64,000 nucleotides of DNA from Bimuria novae-zelandiae CBS 107.79 (lineage: Eukaryota > Ascomycota > Dothideomycetes > Pleosporales > Didymosphaeriaceae): NCBI GenBank assembly GCA_010015655.1, contig ML976656.1, positions 182,220-246,219 of the forward strand. The letters run 5' to 3'. Both the position numbers and the translations under genes were made by a program. This document shows positions 23,949 through 35,465 of the stretch, piece by piece (the first letter of the stretch is position 1; each line of letters starts with the position of its first letter). A model generated the notes under the pieces. That model had not been told where the DNA came from, did no database searches, and saw only the letters and a program-made list of their open reading frames with translations.

Positions 23949-25134
23949 CTATGCTTCGGCAGGAGGAGCGGCAGCGTCAGCAGGTGGAACGGCAGCGTCA
24001 GCAGGTGGAGCGGCAGCATCAGCCCCAGCGTTCTCCTGGCCCTGCTGTGCTTGTTGAGCCTGCTGTTCCGCGTCCTTCTTAGCCTGCTCATCCTGCTGCT
24101 TCTGCTGCTCCTCGGCCTGCTTAGCCGCCTCCTCGTCCTTCTTCTTCTGCTCCTCAGCCTGCTTAGCCGCCTCCTCGTCCTTCTTCTTCTGCTCCTCAGC
24201 CGTCTGATCCAACGCCTGCTTCTCTTGTTGCGCCGCATCGTCGTTGACCTGGTTATCTGCCTGGTCCTGCTCGGCGTTCTGCAGATCCTGGAGCTCCGCC
24301 TGCCACACAGCACCCAGGGTAGCCGCCGGGTCCTCGACAACTTCGGACCAGGTCGGTTTGGCGCCCAGGAGCTGGACACCCGCCGTCTTGGTGGGGAGAA
24401 GGGCACCAGCGTTAGTCTGGCCTGCGATGCCAGCGCCGAGTCCACCGCGGCCGCCGCGGTTGCCGAGGATTTCGGTGGCGACGATGGCTTTGGATTCGAA
24501 GACTGTGATCATCGCTGTCAGTATATGTGCTTCTTGGGAGAGGAGAAGGAGGAGAGGTTTGGGGGGATTACTCACGCATCACCGTGTTCGTCTCCCGAGC
24601 ACCGCGGTTCGCAACAACGGCACTCTGCACAAACACATCCTGCTGGAACGCATTCCCCCTGTCATCCTGCACGCTGACCTGGATCTGCTGCACCACCAAC
24701 ATAACCGTCGCTCGGTCATTGCGCTCACGACGCATGCTCGACTTGCGGAACAGGTTGTTGAGGTCGCGGTTGAAACCATCCTGCTCGTTCTGCACGATGA
24801 GCACCTCGTTGACCTGCTGGACGACGGCCTGCTGGCGGCCATTGTCCACGATCTGCAAGTTCTGCTCCTTCACTTGGATGACCTGTTGCTGGTTGTTGAA
24901 GTTATTGAAGCCGTCGATGAAGTTGAAGGCCTGTGATTGCTGGTTGCCGCCGAGGGCGGCCAAGGCTTCGAACTGGCGCTTTGCGTACGCGGGAAGCTCT
25001 TTGGGGGTGTTGATTGGTTTTGCGGCTGTGGGTCTTCATGTCAGCATCCGTCCCGTCATAGGGAGTGGATGGGGGACATACTCACCAGCGAAACCAGTCG
25101 CAAGGGCCAAGGTGACTAGAGTCTTGAGAACCAT
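23949..25134 (-). CDS. Secreted Gln-rich protein with charged heptad-like repeats (about 354 aa)
   Basis: Three exons, 25134-25086, 25025-24576 and 24514-23949. Introns of 60 and 61 nt both start GTGAGT; they end CCACAG and TGACAG. The frame is kept and yields 354 aa. Residues 1-18 (MVLKTLVTLALATGFAAA) are a good signal peptide, followed by a Kex2-like KR near residue 32. The middle is Gln/Asn-rich with no Cys seen. Residues of exon 3 include a Gly/Arg patch (LGNRGGRGGLGAG), then an acidic helical region with two near-identical 14-residue units, EEQKKKDEEAAKQA, plus a third diverged unit. The tail is three PPADAA-type repeats. It is likely exported to the wall or medium; no known family is recognised. 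The coding DNA is GC-rich and free of RIP, although it has internal repeats. Confidence 0.78.
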
Positions 25135-26099
25135 CTTTTCGGAGAGGCGGGAGGTATGTGTGTGAAGGAGCGAGAGGCAAAGCCCAATTAATACAGCGAA
25201 AAAATTACGAAGGTAAAGATGAGAACGTCGCAGACGCAAAAAGTTAACTCGCAATGAACGACCGGTCGTTACTTTTTAAAGCGATAAGCGGACTATCAAA
25301 GTCGCGTATGGAAGAAGAGAAAGTGAAGAAAGTAAATGTATTAACTGGGCTCGCCCAAGAAAGACCGAATAACTGCAGTAGAGAGTGTGAAGATGGTGGA
25401 GGTGGTGGGAGCAAGAGCAGCCGCACACCTGAGGCTTATATTCTCCGCTCCTCAGGACACGAACATGCGTTTGACACGCGGCATACCGGTTTGACAACGG
25501 TAGCTACACATGTCACGCCCGTCATGCCTACCTCTCTGAGGCTCTCCATGCCGGCGCATTGCCCTCCCGATTGCCGCCAAGAGGATAGGAAGCGGAGTTC
25601 AAACGGGTGCCAAGAGAGCTTAAAACCTTTCACTCGACCCCTCAGGCAAACCTGTGATGTCCGTCGATGCCTGAAGTGTGCAAGGCACACGGAATACCGT
25701 CAACCGCTCTCAGGCCAAGAGGTGATGTGTGCGGGTCAGGCGCTCATCAAACTGTTACCTACCCGTTCCAGGCACTAGGCACATCATTCAGGCTCATCAT
25801 TCCGCACTCGCTTATGCAAGTTATTCATAGAGTGCTCCCCTTTGAGACGTCACCATGTGGCTTTGGTGTTGAGACTTGGGGTGTTGCGGCGCATGTGAAA
25901 CCGTGCGCGTGTGGCGACCCCTGTTACCACCACACTTGAGACCCACGATGCAACCATCATACCCCGCAAAATGCTGGTGACGATCTCTGGAGCTTATAAT
26001 AATTATGCTATTGCAATCGGAAGAGACGTCTTCTATTGTGGCGTGCTCATGGTTGTGGAGCGAGCGAATAAACAGTCCACCCCATAGAAGCGTGAGGCA
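25135..26099. other. Upstream region of the secreted-protein gene
   Basis: Normal composition to about 26.1 kb. It should contain the promoter of the minus-strand gene starting at 25134. No further gene is supported; open frames at 25254-25778 and 25667-25939 lack domains and overlap freely on both strands. Confidence 0.4.
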
Positions 26100-26215
26100 A
26101 CGGCTGGCGGGGATATTTCAGAAGTGAGGCAACGACTTACGTGGATATTTTAGAAGCTCACCACAACGTGTCTGGCCTTGTCGAGACATCTTCTAGCAAC
26201 CGTCTAGGCTTGGGC
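26100..26215. repeat. Copia-like LTR remnant at the island border
   Basis: The run GATATTTCAGAAGTGAGGCAACG..ACGTGTCTGGCCTTGTCGAGA resembles the second half of the copia LTR at 40841-40920 and 46745-46830 (GATATTTCAGGAGGCAAG..CACGTGTTAGGCCTTATAGA). It also resembles 38948-39010. It is short and diverged, with no partner LTR recognised nearby. Confidence 0.5.
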
Positions 26216-26267
26216 GAAAGGCTCCTGACTTTATATATAAAAATATAGTATAAGAATTTAACTTGTA

Positions 26268-29200
26268 ACGTGGTTCACCACCGAGCGGGCCAACCCCACC
26301 AAGCGGGCTAACTTTGCTAAATGCAGCCCACCTCTAGCTTATACTATAATGCCATTATAACATAACGCGTAATAACTTTATACTAAAAGCGTACTATAGC
26401 TTACTATTTAAGCTATAATTAAAAATTATAATAAAAATAAAAAATATATTATTATAGCCTTTAGCGGGCTTTAAATAATAGTATAATAATAACACTAAGG
26501 AGCTTTCACTTAACGTAATTATAAGCCTAACTTAAAGAAGCTAACTAAGCTAAAAAAGGAGGCTTTAGTCTAATATATACTTAAGCTTAACTAGCAAGGA
26601 ATAGGTGTAATAAGGGATATAATTTAAAATATAGCTAATAATTTACTTACTAAGCGCGGTAAAGAGCCTATTAGTAAGTACTAAGTAAATAGGCTTAAGA
26701 TATATACGCTAAAAATTAAGTTTTAAAAAAGCTATTTATATATAACGTGTTTTATAAGCGAGCGGCCCATACAAGCGAGCGGCCCACCCCACCAACTTTT
26801 TATACCTTTATAGTAACCTATCTTAACAATATAATAAGATAATAGTATATAATTGCTATACTAGATTAAATAGTATCTATAATATCGTTTTTACATATTC
26901 GCATGTTATGGCTAGTCTTCTTGCAGCGGCTGCAGCGTGTTAAAGCCTGTCGATTAGCACCTAATCGCGCCTTATCTTAACGTATTTCTACCTCTATCTG
27001 CTGCTTAACATCCTTTTAAGCGATAATCTTCTCTGCTTCTGCCTTTATTAAGGTACCCTACCTCTAGATCCGCTTCTTTTTGCGCTATTTACGCGTTATA
27101 GTAGCCTTATTAGCCTTCTTAAGCCTCGCGATCTGATCGCGCATAAGCGTACTTTCGTAAGCTATTACCTTAGCGCCTTTTTTAAGCTAATTAAGCGCTA
27201 TAATAATAGAAGTAAGTAATAAGCTCTTATACTTTTAAATCCTATCGCGAATTAATATTAATTAAGCCTCTAGCTCGCGCGCGTTACTTAGTGTTTTAGC
27301 TTTTTAAAAAGTAATCTTTAGTAAAGGCGGCGTCGGCGTACGAAGCTTAATATTAAGCTTTAATATTATTACCTCTAGGTCGTGTGGGACTAGGCTAGCG
27401 CCTTAAAAGCTTACGCAGATATTTTCTATTATAATTAATTATTTATAGGCTACGCAGAAGGCTAGTAGGAACTCTAGCTTTGTAATATAGTTAATATAGT
27501 CGCGTATTAGGCTCTTAATCTAGCAACTATACGCGCGCTTTAATAGCGAAAAGTAGCTAACGTTAAGTAGCTATAGAAGGTGCGACAAATGTAGTAGTAT
27601 ATAAAAAGTATAGATATTATTCTCCTTATAGAGCTCTTAAAATTCGAGCGAGTTATAGCTCTTATAGCTATTAAGTATAAGTAGCTAGCGCGCGCCTACC
27701 CTATACTTTACTATATACTTAATAAAGTGCTTTAGCTACTCTACTTTAAGCTTATTAGTAGTCTAGCTATTATTACTAACAGCGAAAGCCTAGTCGCGTG
27801 GTATATTATTATCCTGGTACTAGGTAGAGAGGTGATACTAGCTAGCGAAGATAATAAAGGGCGGGATTATCTAGCTAGTAGCGCTAATTCTATAGATTGC
27901 TATAGTCTACCTATAATTGCCTAGCTAGATAGCCTTTGGCCTGCCGCGTCTCTCTAAGCCTATAATAACAAGCTAAGATAATATCTTGCCTATTATAAAA
28001 CTAGTCTCGTCGAAGTTATAGGTATCCTTATTATAGATACTATAGGTAGCCTTTGTGCGCGCTATAAGCTCGAACTAAGCTCTAATAGTATCTAGATCCT
28101 TATATAGAGCTTTTTGCTAATTATATAGTTAATTAAATTATATAGTAAAATAATCTATTTACTTAATAAAGTTGCGCGGCTACTACTTGCTAACCTGTCT
28201 AGCGCCTCGCTTAGCGAGTAGCTTATCCGCCATATCTTGCACAGTACTTAGCGTGGGCGGAAATCCTCGCAAATCTAGGTTAAGTATATGCCTAATAATT
28301 ATCTCCTCTTCTATCTTAGTAAGCTTTTTTAATTTAGGCTAGTAATTGCGTCGCGTAGTAATTCTAGCGCGTTAGCGTTAGAGCGTTATTTAGAGGATAG
28401 TAAATATGTGTGCTACACCTCTTATAGACTAAATTTAGTTTTGATTAATAGCTAAGATTGTAAGGTGTATATTAGCCTTAGTAGAGGCTAGTTAGGCCTG
28501 AATTGGGGGCGCCATAGTAGGTAGAAGTTTATGTACTGTAAAAAGTTGGTGGGGTGGGCCGCTTGCTTGTATGGGCCGCTCGCTTATAAAACATGTTATA
28601 TTAATAAGCTCTAAATAAAGATTAATACATTATAACACCCTAGTTTAAGCTAGTTACTAATACTAAAGCTAAGTATAGTATTACTAATAATAATACGTAT
28701 AACTTTAATAAGACAGGCTTTATAATAGGGGTAATATAAGGTTAAATAGTCTTTATAAGCTTTAAAAAGTAAAGTAACCTAAAAAAAATTTAGCCTAATA
28801 ATTATAAGTAAGTTACTAATATTTAGGGAGTTAGCGCTAAAGGCTAGGCTTTACTACTTTTTTTTTTAATAAAGTTTTAATTACGTTCTAGTTTTATAAT
28901 CTACTTTAAGACTAAGTTATTAAAGTTAGTATTAATAGCTAAATATTAAATAAGCTTAGTCTTGCCTAGCTAAGACACTTTAATACCTATACTAAGGCGC
29001 GTAGTGTGGGTGCACACTAGCTACTAATTATAGATAATTATAAGAGCTACTACTTACACGAATTCTATAAATATAATAAGGAAGTAAAGATTATTATTCT
29101 CTATATACCTCCGCACTCATCACACCTCTTATAGCTACTTAATATGGGTTGTTTTTCGCCTTTAAAGCGGGTATATAGTAATGAGATTAGTAGCTTAGCA

Positions 29201-29968
29201 TAGTACGGCACTAAGTAGATTAAGAAGGAGGCTTTTCTACTAGTCTTTAAAGTAGCTTTTAAGAAGGTAATAATAAAGACGAACATCTGCGCAGGCTTTA
29301 GAGGCGCTAGATTAGTCCTACACAACCTAGAGGCGGTGTTATTAAGACTTAATGTGGTTCTTCGTACGCCAACTCCACCTAACGTAGAAGATACCCTATA
29401 GGAATTAAAAACACCAAGTAACGTCCGCAAGATAGATGCTTAATTAATACTAGTTTATAAGCGTGTATAAAAGTATAGAGATTTACTAGTTTCTTTACTT
29501 TTTAGAGCTATTAAGTAGCTTAATATAGGTGTTGTATTAATAGGGCACGCAATAATATTAATATAATAAAAAATAGTAAGTCTTTATAAGATAGTAAAAA
29601 TTGTAATAAAAGTAAAAAGTTAAAAGTTAAAAGAAAAAGTATATTTAGGTAGCTAAAACACTTATAGTAAAAAAGGTAGTTAATTTAATAGCTAAAAAGG
29701 ATAGTAGTAGGTAAAAGGAGGGTAAAAAGTCTATAAAGAAGGTGCGTAGGCACAGGCGCTATAGACATTATAGTAAAGCTAGCTATAACGCTCGCACCTA
29801 CGCAGTAGAAATTATAGATATATTTAATAGTAATAAGTCTAAATAGTATTTTTATATTCTATAAATTATAGTAAATTATAGTAGTATTATAAGAGGCGCT
29901 TTATAATAAACTAACTTTTAAAAAGTGGCCTGCTTGGTGGGGTTGGCCCGCTCGGTGGTGAACCACGT
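26268..29968 (+). mobile_element. FotB copy 2, split by a FotA element
   Basis: Inverted ends match FotB copy 1 (ACGTGGTTCACCACCGAGCG..) and TA flanks both sides (26266-26267, 29969-29970). The total is 3701 bp. Subtracting the nested FotA (1852 bp plus TA) leaves 1847 bp, identical to copy 1. The plus strand keeps a degraded Fot1-type transposase in two parts (26.3-26.74 and 28.6-29.9 kb). It is more RIPed than copy 1; for example, the NFDETG segment reads NFNKTG. Confidence 0.92.
26745..28596 (-). mobile_element. FotA copy 2, nested in FotB copy 2
   Basis: This 1852-bp element is the same length as the copy at 13516-15367, in the opposite orientation. Inverted ends are ACGTGTTTTATAAGCGAGCG..., with two 17-bp tandem units each. 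TA lies at 26743-26744 and 28597-28598. The transposase reads on the minus strand: the HTH is near 28290-28180 and the NFDETSFIIG motif near 28020-27990. The insertion lies in the transposase region of FotB, so FotA jumped later than FotB. Confidence 0.92.
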
Positions 29969-29982
29969 TAGCGCATCTAATA

Positions 29983-30066
29983 TTTAATAATAAGAACCAC
30001 GCCTGAATTTCCTTCCAGAAGTGTTAACGCAGTGAGGGAACTCAGTTAAATATATATGTAACGAGC
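29983..30066 (+). repeat. Short dispersed repeat shared with 38739-38825
   Basis: The run TAAGAACCACGCCTGAATTTCCTTCCAGAAGTGTTAACGCAGTGAGGGAACTCAG-type sequence recurs at 38745-38805 with RIP-type changes. It directly follows the FotB copy 2 insertion. Its nature is unknown; it may be part of an old retroelement together with the copia-like LTR remnants at 26.1 and 38.95 kb. Confidence 0.5.
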
Positions 30067-30243
30067 ATAGGCTGAATGCAAAAGCCCAGGACAGCAGATA
30101 TAACATATGTTAATAATCACGTAATTAATAGTAGTAAAGTGCACTTCTTCACCTTTGGTCCACATGTGCCGCCTCCTCACCTTATGTATCAGTTATTCCT
30201 CCATGAAAGCAAAAGGAGGTAAAACAATTCTACAATAAAGTTG

Positions 30244-30616
30244 TTAACAACTCAAACGATCACGACCACCAGGACCGATACGGCAACCGGTGTAAGTTTG
30301 CCTGCATTAAAAGTAGATATGGGAGTATACGGCGTAGTAAATTGCTAATACAGTAGAAAGTGTCGGTTTCGTGAAAATGCAAACTGCAATAGGTGGGTGC
30401 GGACCACGCAGGACGCGACTTTCCAAGATTTTTGTTTAAGTAGTAAATACATGGCTTCAAAGGAGCACGAAGGGCTGCCAGGACTTCGCGATGTACGTCG
30501 CATAGACGTACGCGATCGCAGCCGGGAGAGTCTGTGCCATTTATGCCATTACCATCCCACCAGTCGTCCCAACCTAGGCTAGCGACGCACATGGTTAAAA
30601 AGAGAGCTATAGGCAT
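30244..30616 (-). CDS. Possible small secreted cysteine-containing protein (64 aa)
   Basis: This is a tentative three-exon model: 30616-30512, 30383-30352 and 30301-30244. The first intron has a strong GTACGT donor and CTATTGCAG acceptor (128 nt); the second is GTATTA..AATGCAG (50 nt). It gives 64 aa with a short hydrophobic start (MPIALFLTMCVASLG), a Trp/Asp/Gly-rich segment, and a C-terminus ending in TGCRIGPGGRDRLSC; there are four Cys in all. It lies in a 0.6-kb low-RIP pocket between two transposons, a setting where fungal effector genes are often found. No family is recognised. An unspliced frame through the same DNA (30260-30736) is the alternative, and chance is a real possibility. 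Confidence 0.3.
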
Positions 30617-30772
30617 TGTCCAAGTACAAAGTAAGTGTAAGTTAGACACTGTATTACTTATCCGAGGGTAATATAACGTGTCCGTGCACCCAATGCACGG
30701 ATTCAGCCAATGCACGCCGAACATCCGACGCGTCAAAACTCCCTACTTTCAACACGCGATAACTCCACCAAT

Positions 30773-33061
30773 ATGGATCCAATTCAAGCTGCGATAGATG
30801 AGATCGAATCGCGAGAACCAGGAGAAGATTTTTCATATATAGAAATTGCTACCAGATATGGTGTTAATCGATCTACACTCTCACGAAGGCACCGAGGTGT
30901 TACCACGACGCGTGCAGCCAACACAATCAATCAGCGAAAGCTCAACCCACAGCAAGAGCAGGAGCTTGTACGATATATCAAAAGGCTCACAGAGAGACAT
31001 ATACCTCCTACTAGAGAGATGATACAGAATTTTGCCTCGACGATAGCAAAGGAGCCAGTCAGCGAGAGCTGGGTTACCCGCTTTATCAACCAACACAGCA
31101 TTCATCTCATCTCGCAATGGACCGTCGGCATGGACAGCAATCGCCACAAAGCTAATTTAGTGGATAAATATCGCCTCTATTTCAACCTTGTACACAGCAA
31201 GATCAATTAATATCGCATAGATCCTCGTCATATCTACAATATGGATGAAAAAGGTGTCCTGATCGGTATCGTTGGTAGAACAAAGAGGATATTCAGCAGA
31301 CGAATGTGGGAGAAGAAGGAGGTTAGGGCATCACTCCAGGATGGCAATCGCGCGTGGATCACGCTCCTAGCATGTATCTACGCTGATGGATCAGCTTTAC
31401 CGCCAAGCCTTATCTATGAGGCTGCCAACAAGGACATCCAATCAAGCTGGGTAGAGGATATCAAGGCAGGATATCATGAAGTCTTTATCACCTCATTATC
31501 CTCTGGCTGGACGAACAACGATATCGGGCTTGCCTGGCTTAAGCAGGTGTTTGATCGCTGTACAAAAGAGAAGGCTTAACAATCATATTGGCTTTTAATT
31601 ATAGACGGCCACGGATCTTATGTTACTATAGACTTTATTAACTACTATAATTAGAATAGGATCCTGCTTGCTGTCCTGCCTCCTTATTTAACTTATATAC
31701 TTTAGCTACTTAATATTGCGATGTTTAAGCCTCTATTAATAGCCTACTCAGCAGAGCTATCAAGATACCTTTATAGAAGCCAGGGCCTAGCTTCTATCAC
31801 TAAAGGCGACTTCTTTCCCCTATTCTGGAATGCGTGGAAGGCCTCTTTTAAGGAATCAACTATCCTCAGCTCTTTTAGAGCCACAGGTATATCGCCACCT
31901 GGTCCTAACCCTATCCTTAATAGGTTCACCCAGGATCAAGAATCAGGCAATAGCTCCTCATCAGGGCTTAGCGATCATAACTGGAGAAAGATGGATAGGC
32001 TTGTACGCTCTGCAGTGAGTGATTAAAGTAGCAAGGATACACAGAAGCTTCGTCAATCACTCCACCACCTATCTGTTGAAAATGAGCTGCTTAAGCATAA
32101 CAACGATGGGCTTAGGCAGGCGCTATCTATTAAGAAGAAGCGTAATAAGAAGAGCAAAGCTCTAGACCTTTAACAGCGCTAGGAGTATTATAGTAGGGCT
32201 ATTGTCGCGGAGCAAAAGGCTAACCTTCTGCTCCCATTGGAGTAGAATATTCTTAACCGTCACACACCCCCCCAGATCGTAGCGTAGCGAAGAGATGGAA
32301 GCTTTTCAAGGTTTCTCATACATATTGGCCGCAGCGTAACATGCCCTGTATATTCTGCTCCAGTCTCTCCCGCTCGCCCTCTACGTCTGTGGCCCTTCTT
32401 GCAACTGACTCTTTAGCCATCTGGCACTATAGCCATCTAGCGCTAGCATTTGCATTACTAGCCTAGTGCTCTCTGGCGCAGTGCTCTCGCTTGTGGTACC
32501 CCACCCAAGTGGGAATCCGTCACTTGAGTGCTTGCGCAGGCTTCAGCGATTCCGGGCTCATAACTGTCGCGGAGCAAAAGGCTAACCTTTTGCTCCCGTT
32601 GGAGTAGAATATTCTTAACCGTCACAGCTATCTTATAGTCACTAAGGAAAGTAAGGGAGGCACGTTATTGTTAATTAATTAAGGAGTAAAAGGATAAGCA
32701 GTAGCAGCTTTAAAAAGCAAAAATAGCAAAGCTAAAGAAGGCAGCTAAGCTATACAAGGAGAAAATCCAGCAAGAAAAGCGTGCAGCGAGAGAGGCAGCG
32801 AAGAAGGCAAAGGAGAAGGAGAGAGCTAAAAAGGTAGCTCAGCGCACTGCCCAGAAGTCTGCCGATAACGCTAAAAAGGCTCTATAACTATCCTAAAGGA
32901 GTAAGAGAAAAGCTTCTTAGCCATCTCCATAGAGCAGAAAGCGTCAGAAACGTGTTGTTAATACTATGGATGTTAGGGAGGCCTTAAAGGGCGCATCTAC
33001 TGCCCTAACTAAATCCACACGGAGCGGCCGCGACGTTAAGCTTCTAGATAGATTTAAATAG
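30773..33061 (+). pseudogene. Pogo/Fot1-type transposase of P1, interrupted
   Basis: The frame begins MDPIQAAIDEIES and shows an N-terminal Psq-type HTH (about residues 20-50, RYGVNRSTLSRRHRG), then a CENP-B-type HTH (QELVRYIKRLTERHIPPT). The DDE catalytic core follows: NMDEKGVLIG near 31240, LLIIDGHGSYVTIDF near 31595, then a LPPYLTYILQLLNIAMF segment near 31675-31720. The tail is a Lys/Ala/Glu-rich coiled coil (32.7-32.9 kb). Breaks are TAA near 31207, TAA near 31577, a few TAG, and the 424-bp insertion. RIP is patchy: 30.7-31.57 and 31.73-32.03 kb are nearly clean, while 31.6-31.7 kb is mutated. Confidence 0.85.
32203..32626. mobile_element. Miniature LTR element (TRIM/SMART-like), 424 bp
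   Basis: Two 62-bp direct repeats (32203-32264 and 32565-32626) start TGTCGCGGAGC and end CCGTCACA, that is TG..CA. They flank 300 bp with no coding sequence. The target duplication GCTAT is present on both sides (32198-32202, 32627-32631). The two repeats differ by only two C/T changes. It sits in the coiled-coil part of the P1 transposase. No clear primer-binding site or polypurine tract is visible, so orientation is open. It is of normal composition and essentially free of RIP. Confidence 0.85.
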
Positions 33062-33356
33062 TGCAAATAAATTGCAGCTATCGATTTACTATCCTAGTAG
33101 AAAATCTTATAATAATATTATTTATGGGTAGTTCTGTAGCCTTATTTCTAATAGAGCGTTTATGGTGTTCGGCGTGTATTGGCTAAATCCGTGCATTAGG
33201 TGCACGGACACGTTATCGGTACTCTTTGAAATACCGTCCCGCCCTACTTCGGGCAGCCGAAGTGGACCCAGCTTCCCAGAAAATATTTTCTATTACCTAA
33301 TTTGTTAGTAAAACAATAATTACAGCGAATATTCACCTTATATTAATATCTATATT

Positions 33357-35177
33357 ATGCCGCCACGTAGTTAACGTAAGCGTATAGCTACCTAGCCATT
33401 TAACAAGGGTTAAAATCCTTTAAAACGTGCGCGCCGGGCGCCTACAGTAGCTACTAAAGGTACCAAGTTACAGAGAAAAGTATCTAAGAAGGCTCCTCCT
33501 CCGGCGGAAGGCAACGCTATATCTAATCTAGTTAGCCTTAATTAGGATATTAAGCCTCTATCTGCGTAGCCATTACTAGCAATTATATTATCTAGTAATC
33601 TACTTAGTAACCTGCCTAGTAACCCGCCCAGCGGATGTATATCTAATCTAATTAGTAACCCTACGCAGGGAGAAACTCAGAAAGATAAGCCAAAATTAGC
33701 TACTAGGGTATCTAAAGTAGAGTTGCCGTATGTTACTTGTCGCTGGCAGGCATTTGTAGGTCCTAAAAAGGAGCTCTATAAGCCAAGATTCGATACAGAG
33801 TTTATCCCGAAGCACTACTACGCTAGTTAGCTTTAGATATAGGTAGATAAGGTTACTTAAGACTTAGCTATAGAGATAACTCCGCTGTAGAAAGTAATAA
33901 TTAGGGACGTTTCTAGCTACGCGTACAGGTAAAAGACCCTAGAAAGGTAGAAGCTATAGTAATTACTTAAGCGTGGAAACGCTGCTAGCTTTATTTATAT
34001 TATAAAATACGCGTAGCACCTAAGGGAGTCCTTAATTAATATAACGTATCTTAACTTTAACGCGACGCTTACTACTAAGTTTATAGAGGTAATTAGTCTT
34101 ATAGGCTAATAACGTAGTAGAGGCTTGTCTAGCTCTTAAGGCTAGGTTCGACTTACTATAATACAAAGGCAGCTACAAGAGCTGCTAGAGATCCTTACTA
34201 GCCATGCTGTCGCTAAGGGACCTTTAATAGCTATTCGCGATAAGTAGAGGTGCTAGGATACCCACTATAGCAACTACCCGTACGTCTGCTGGGTCCAGCG
34301 TACGCCTGGCCAGCCTAATCGATTTAAGAACCATTTCCTAGTGAGTAGTAATATTGTGGCCATGTGGGCGCGCAATATTAGCCTCGAGAGGTGTAGCGTT
34401 AACGTACTAGACAATACTATACGCCTTGCTCTGCGTACAGCGAGGGACCTGAAGGCGAAAGAGAAGGCAAAGGAGAAGGCGTAATAGGGCTTAGCGTCTG
34501 CGTCTATATTTATAATAAATAGCTTTATAAGCGCGATTGCTGCCAGCGCGCTGTCTATTAGTTAGTTAGTATAAAGTTAGCTACTTACACGGCAGGCACC
34601 TATACCTGCAGCGCCCGCTATTAGCTTTATAAGTGCTCCGAGCGTGCCAGCGCTAGCGTGGAAAGATCTAACATAGAGAGATCTAACGTACGAGAATAAC
34701 ATAGAGCTCTTATATTAGACTTGGCACTTCTTTAACTAGTAGATAGATTAGGTAATGGCTACAGAGGTGCTAGAGATTAGAATAGTATTTAGAAGGGTTG
34801 TTAAGGCCAGGCGGATTGATCTAAACATGCTAATAGATAGATCTAATATAGGCATGCCGTACGAGATTTAGAGAGATAATTTTAAGCTGCTAATCGCACT
34901 ACTTCTACGACTCTGTAAAATGGCATTTCGGTGGCAACTCCAGTATCCTGGACTTTTAGAGAGTGATTGAGAGGCATGTAGGGAGCTACAGCGGCAAGAT
35001 AATAAGCAGAAACAGTAGCTAAGAGCTACTTAGGCAGAGGGCGGAGAGACAATTATATAGAGGTAATCGTGTAGAGGTAATTAAGCAGAGGGCGTAGAGG
35101 TGTTATCTTTAACGCGTAGGGCACGGGCCATATCCTATAGATATCGCCCGATATAATTACCTTATTCGTATAATTAA
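33357..35177 (+). pseudogene. Element E accessory gene, function unknown (606 codons)
   Basis: A single frame runs from ATG at 33357 to TAA at 35177. It is interrupted only by codons that fit RIP of Gln/Trp (and one TGA near 34963). The N-terminus is basic, Pro/Ser/Lys-rich and probably unstructured (KRARRAPTVATKGTKLQRK). A more ordered-looking part starts near residue 120 (LPYVTCRWQAFVGPKKELYK), then QLQELLEILTSHAVAKGPLIAI and a Lys/Glu helix near residue 370 (AKEKAKEKA). The C-terminal third again looks helical and Gln/Arg-rich. No catalytic motif is recognised. Being inside the inverted repeats, it belongs to the transposon and may encode a DNA-binding or helper protein; that is inference. 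Confidence 0.6.
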
Positions 35178-35465
35178 ACACTAACTTTCTCGCCTTATCT
35201 ACTTACTATACGCCTCACCCTTTGCAACTCTACCACCACGCTAGCTACACTAAAATAGATAATAGTAATTAATTTAGCAGCCTTAGATTACCCTTACACT
35301 ACTATAAGATTACTATATTTATATTATAGCAGGTGCTAGATTTCTAATCTCTAAAACTAACTCTGACAGAATATATCTAACTATGTACTACTAATAATAG
35401 TATAAAACCACTCCGGCGAATACCAAATATATACTATTAACTATAGTATAATATCTCTATGGCGC

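Larger units (their letters stand above)
30676..33213 (+). mobile_element. Pogo-like DNA transposon P1 (least RIPed), carrying a miniature LTR element
   Basis: This 2538-bp element has inverted ends of about 50 bp starting ACGTGTCCGTGCACC, with TA on both sides (30674-30675, 33214-33215). It contains one plus-strand transposase gene broken by a few stops and by the insertion at 32203-32626. It starts about 60 bp upstream of the possible small secreted-protein gene, in the opposite direction. Confidence 0.9.

Noticed and set aside
24051..24936. Long Leu-rich plus-strand frames opposite the secreted-protein gene
   Set aside because: They are the complement of Glu/Gln/Lys-rich repeats in the minus-strand gene, which has a signal peptide and good introns.
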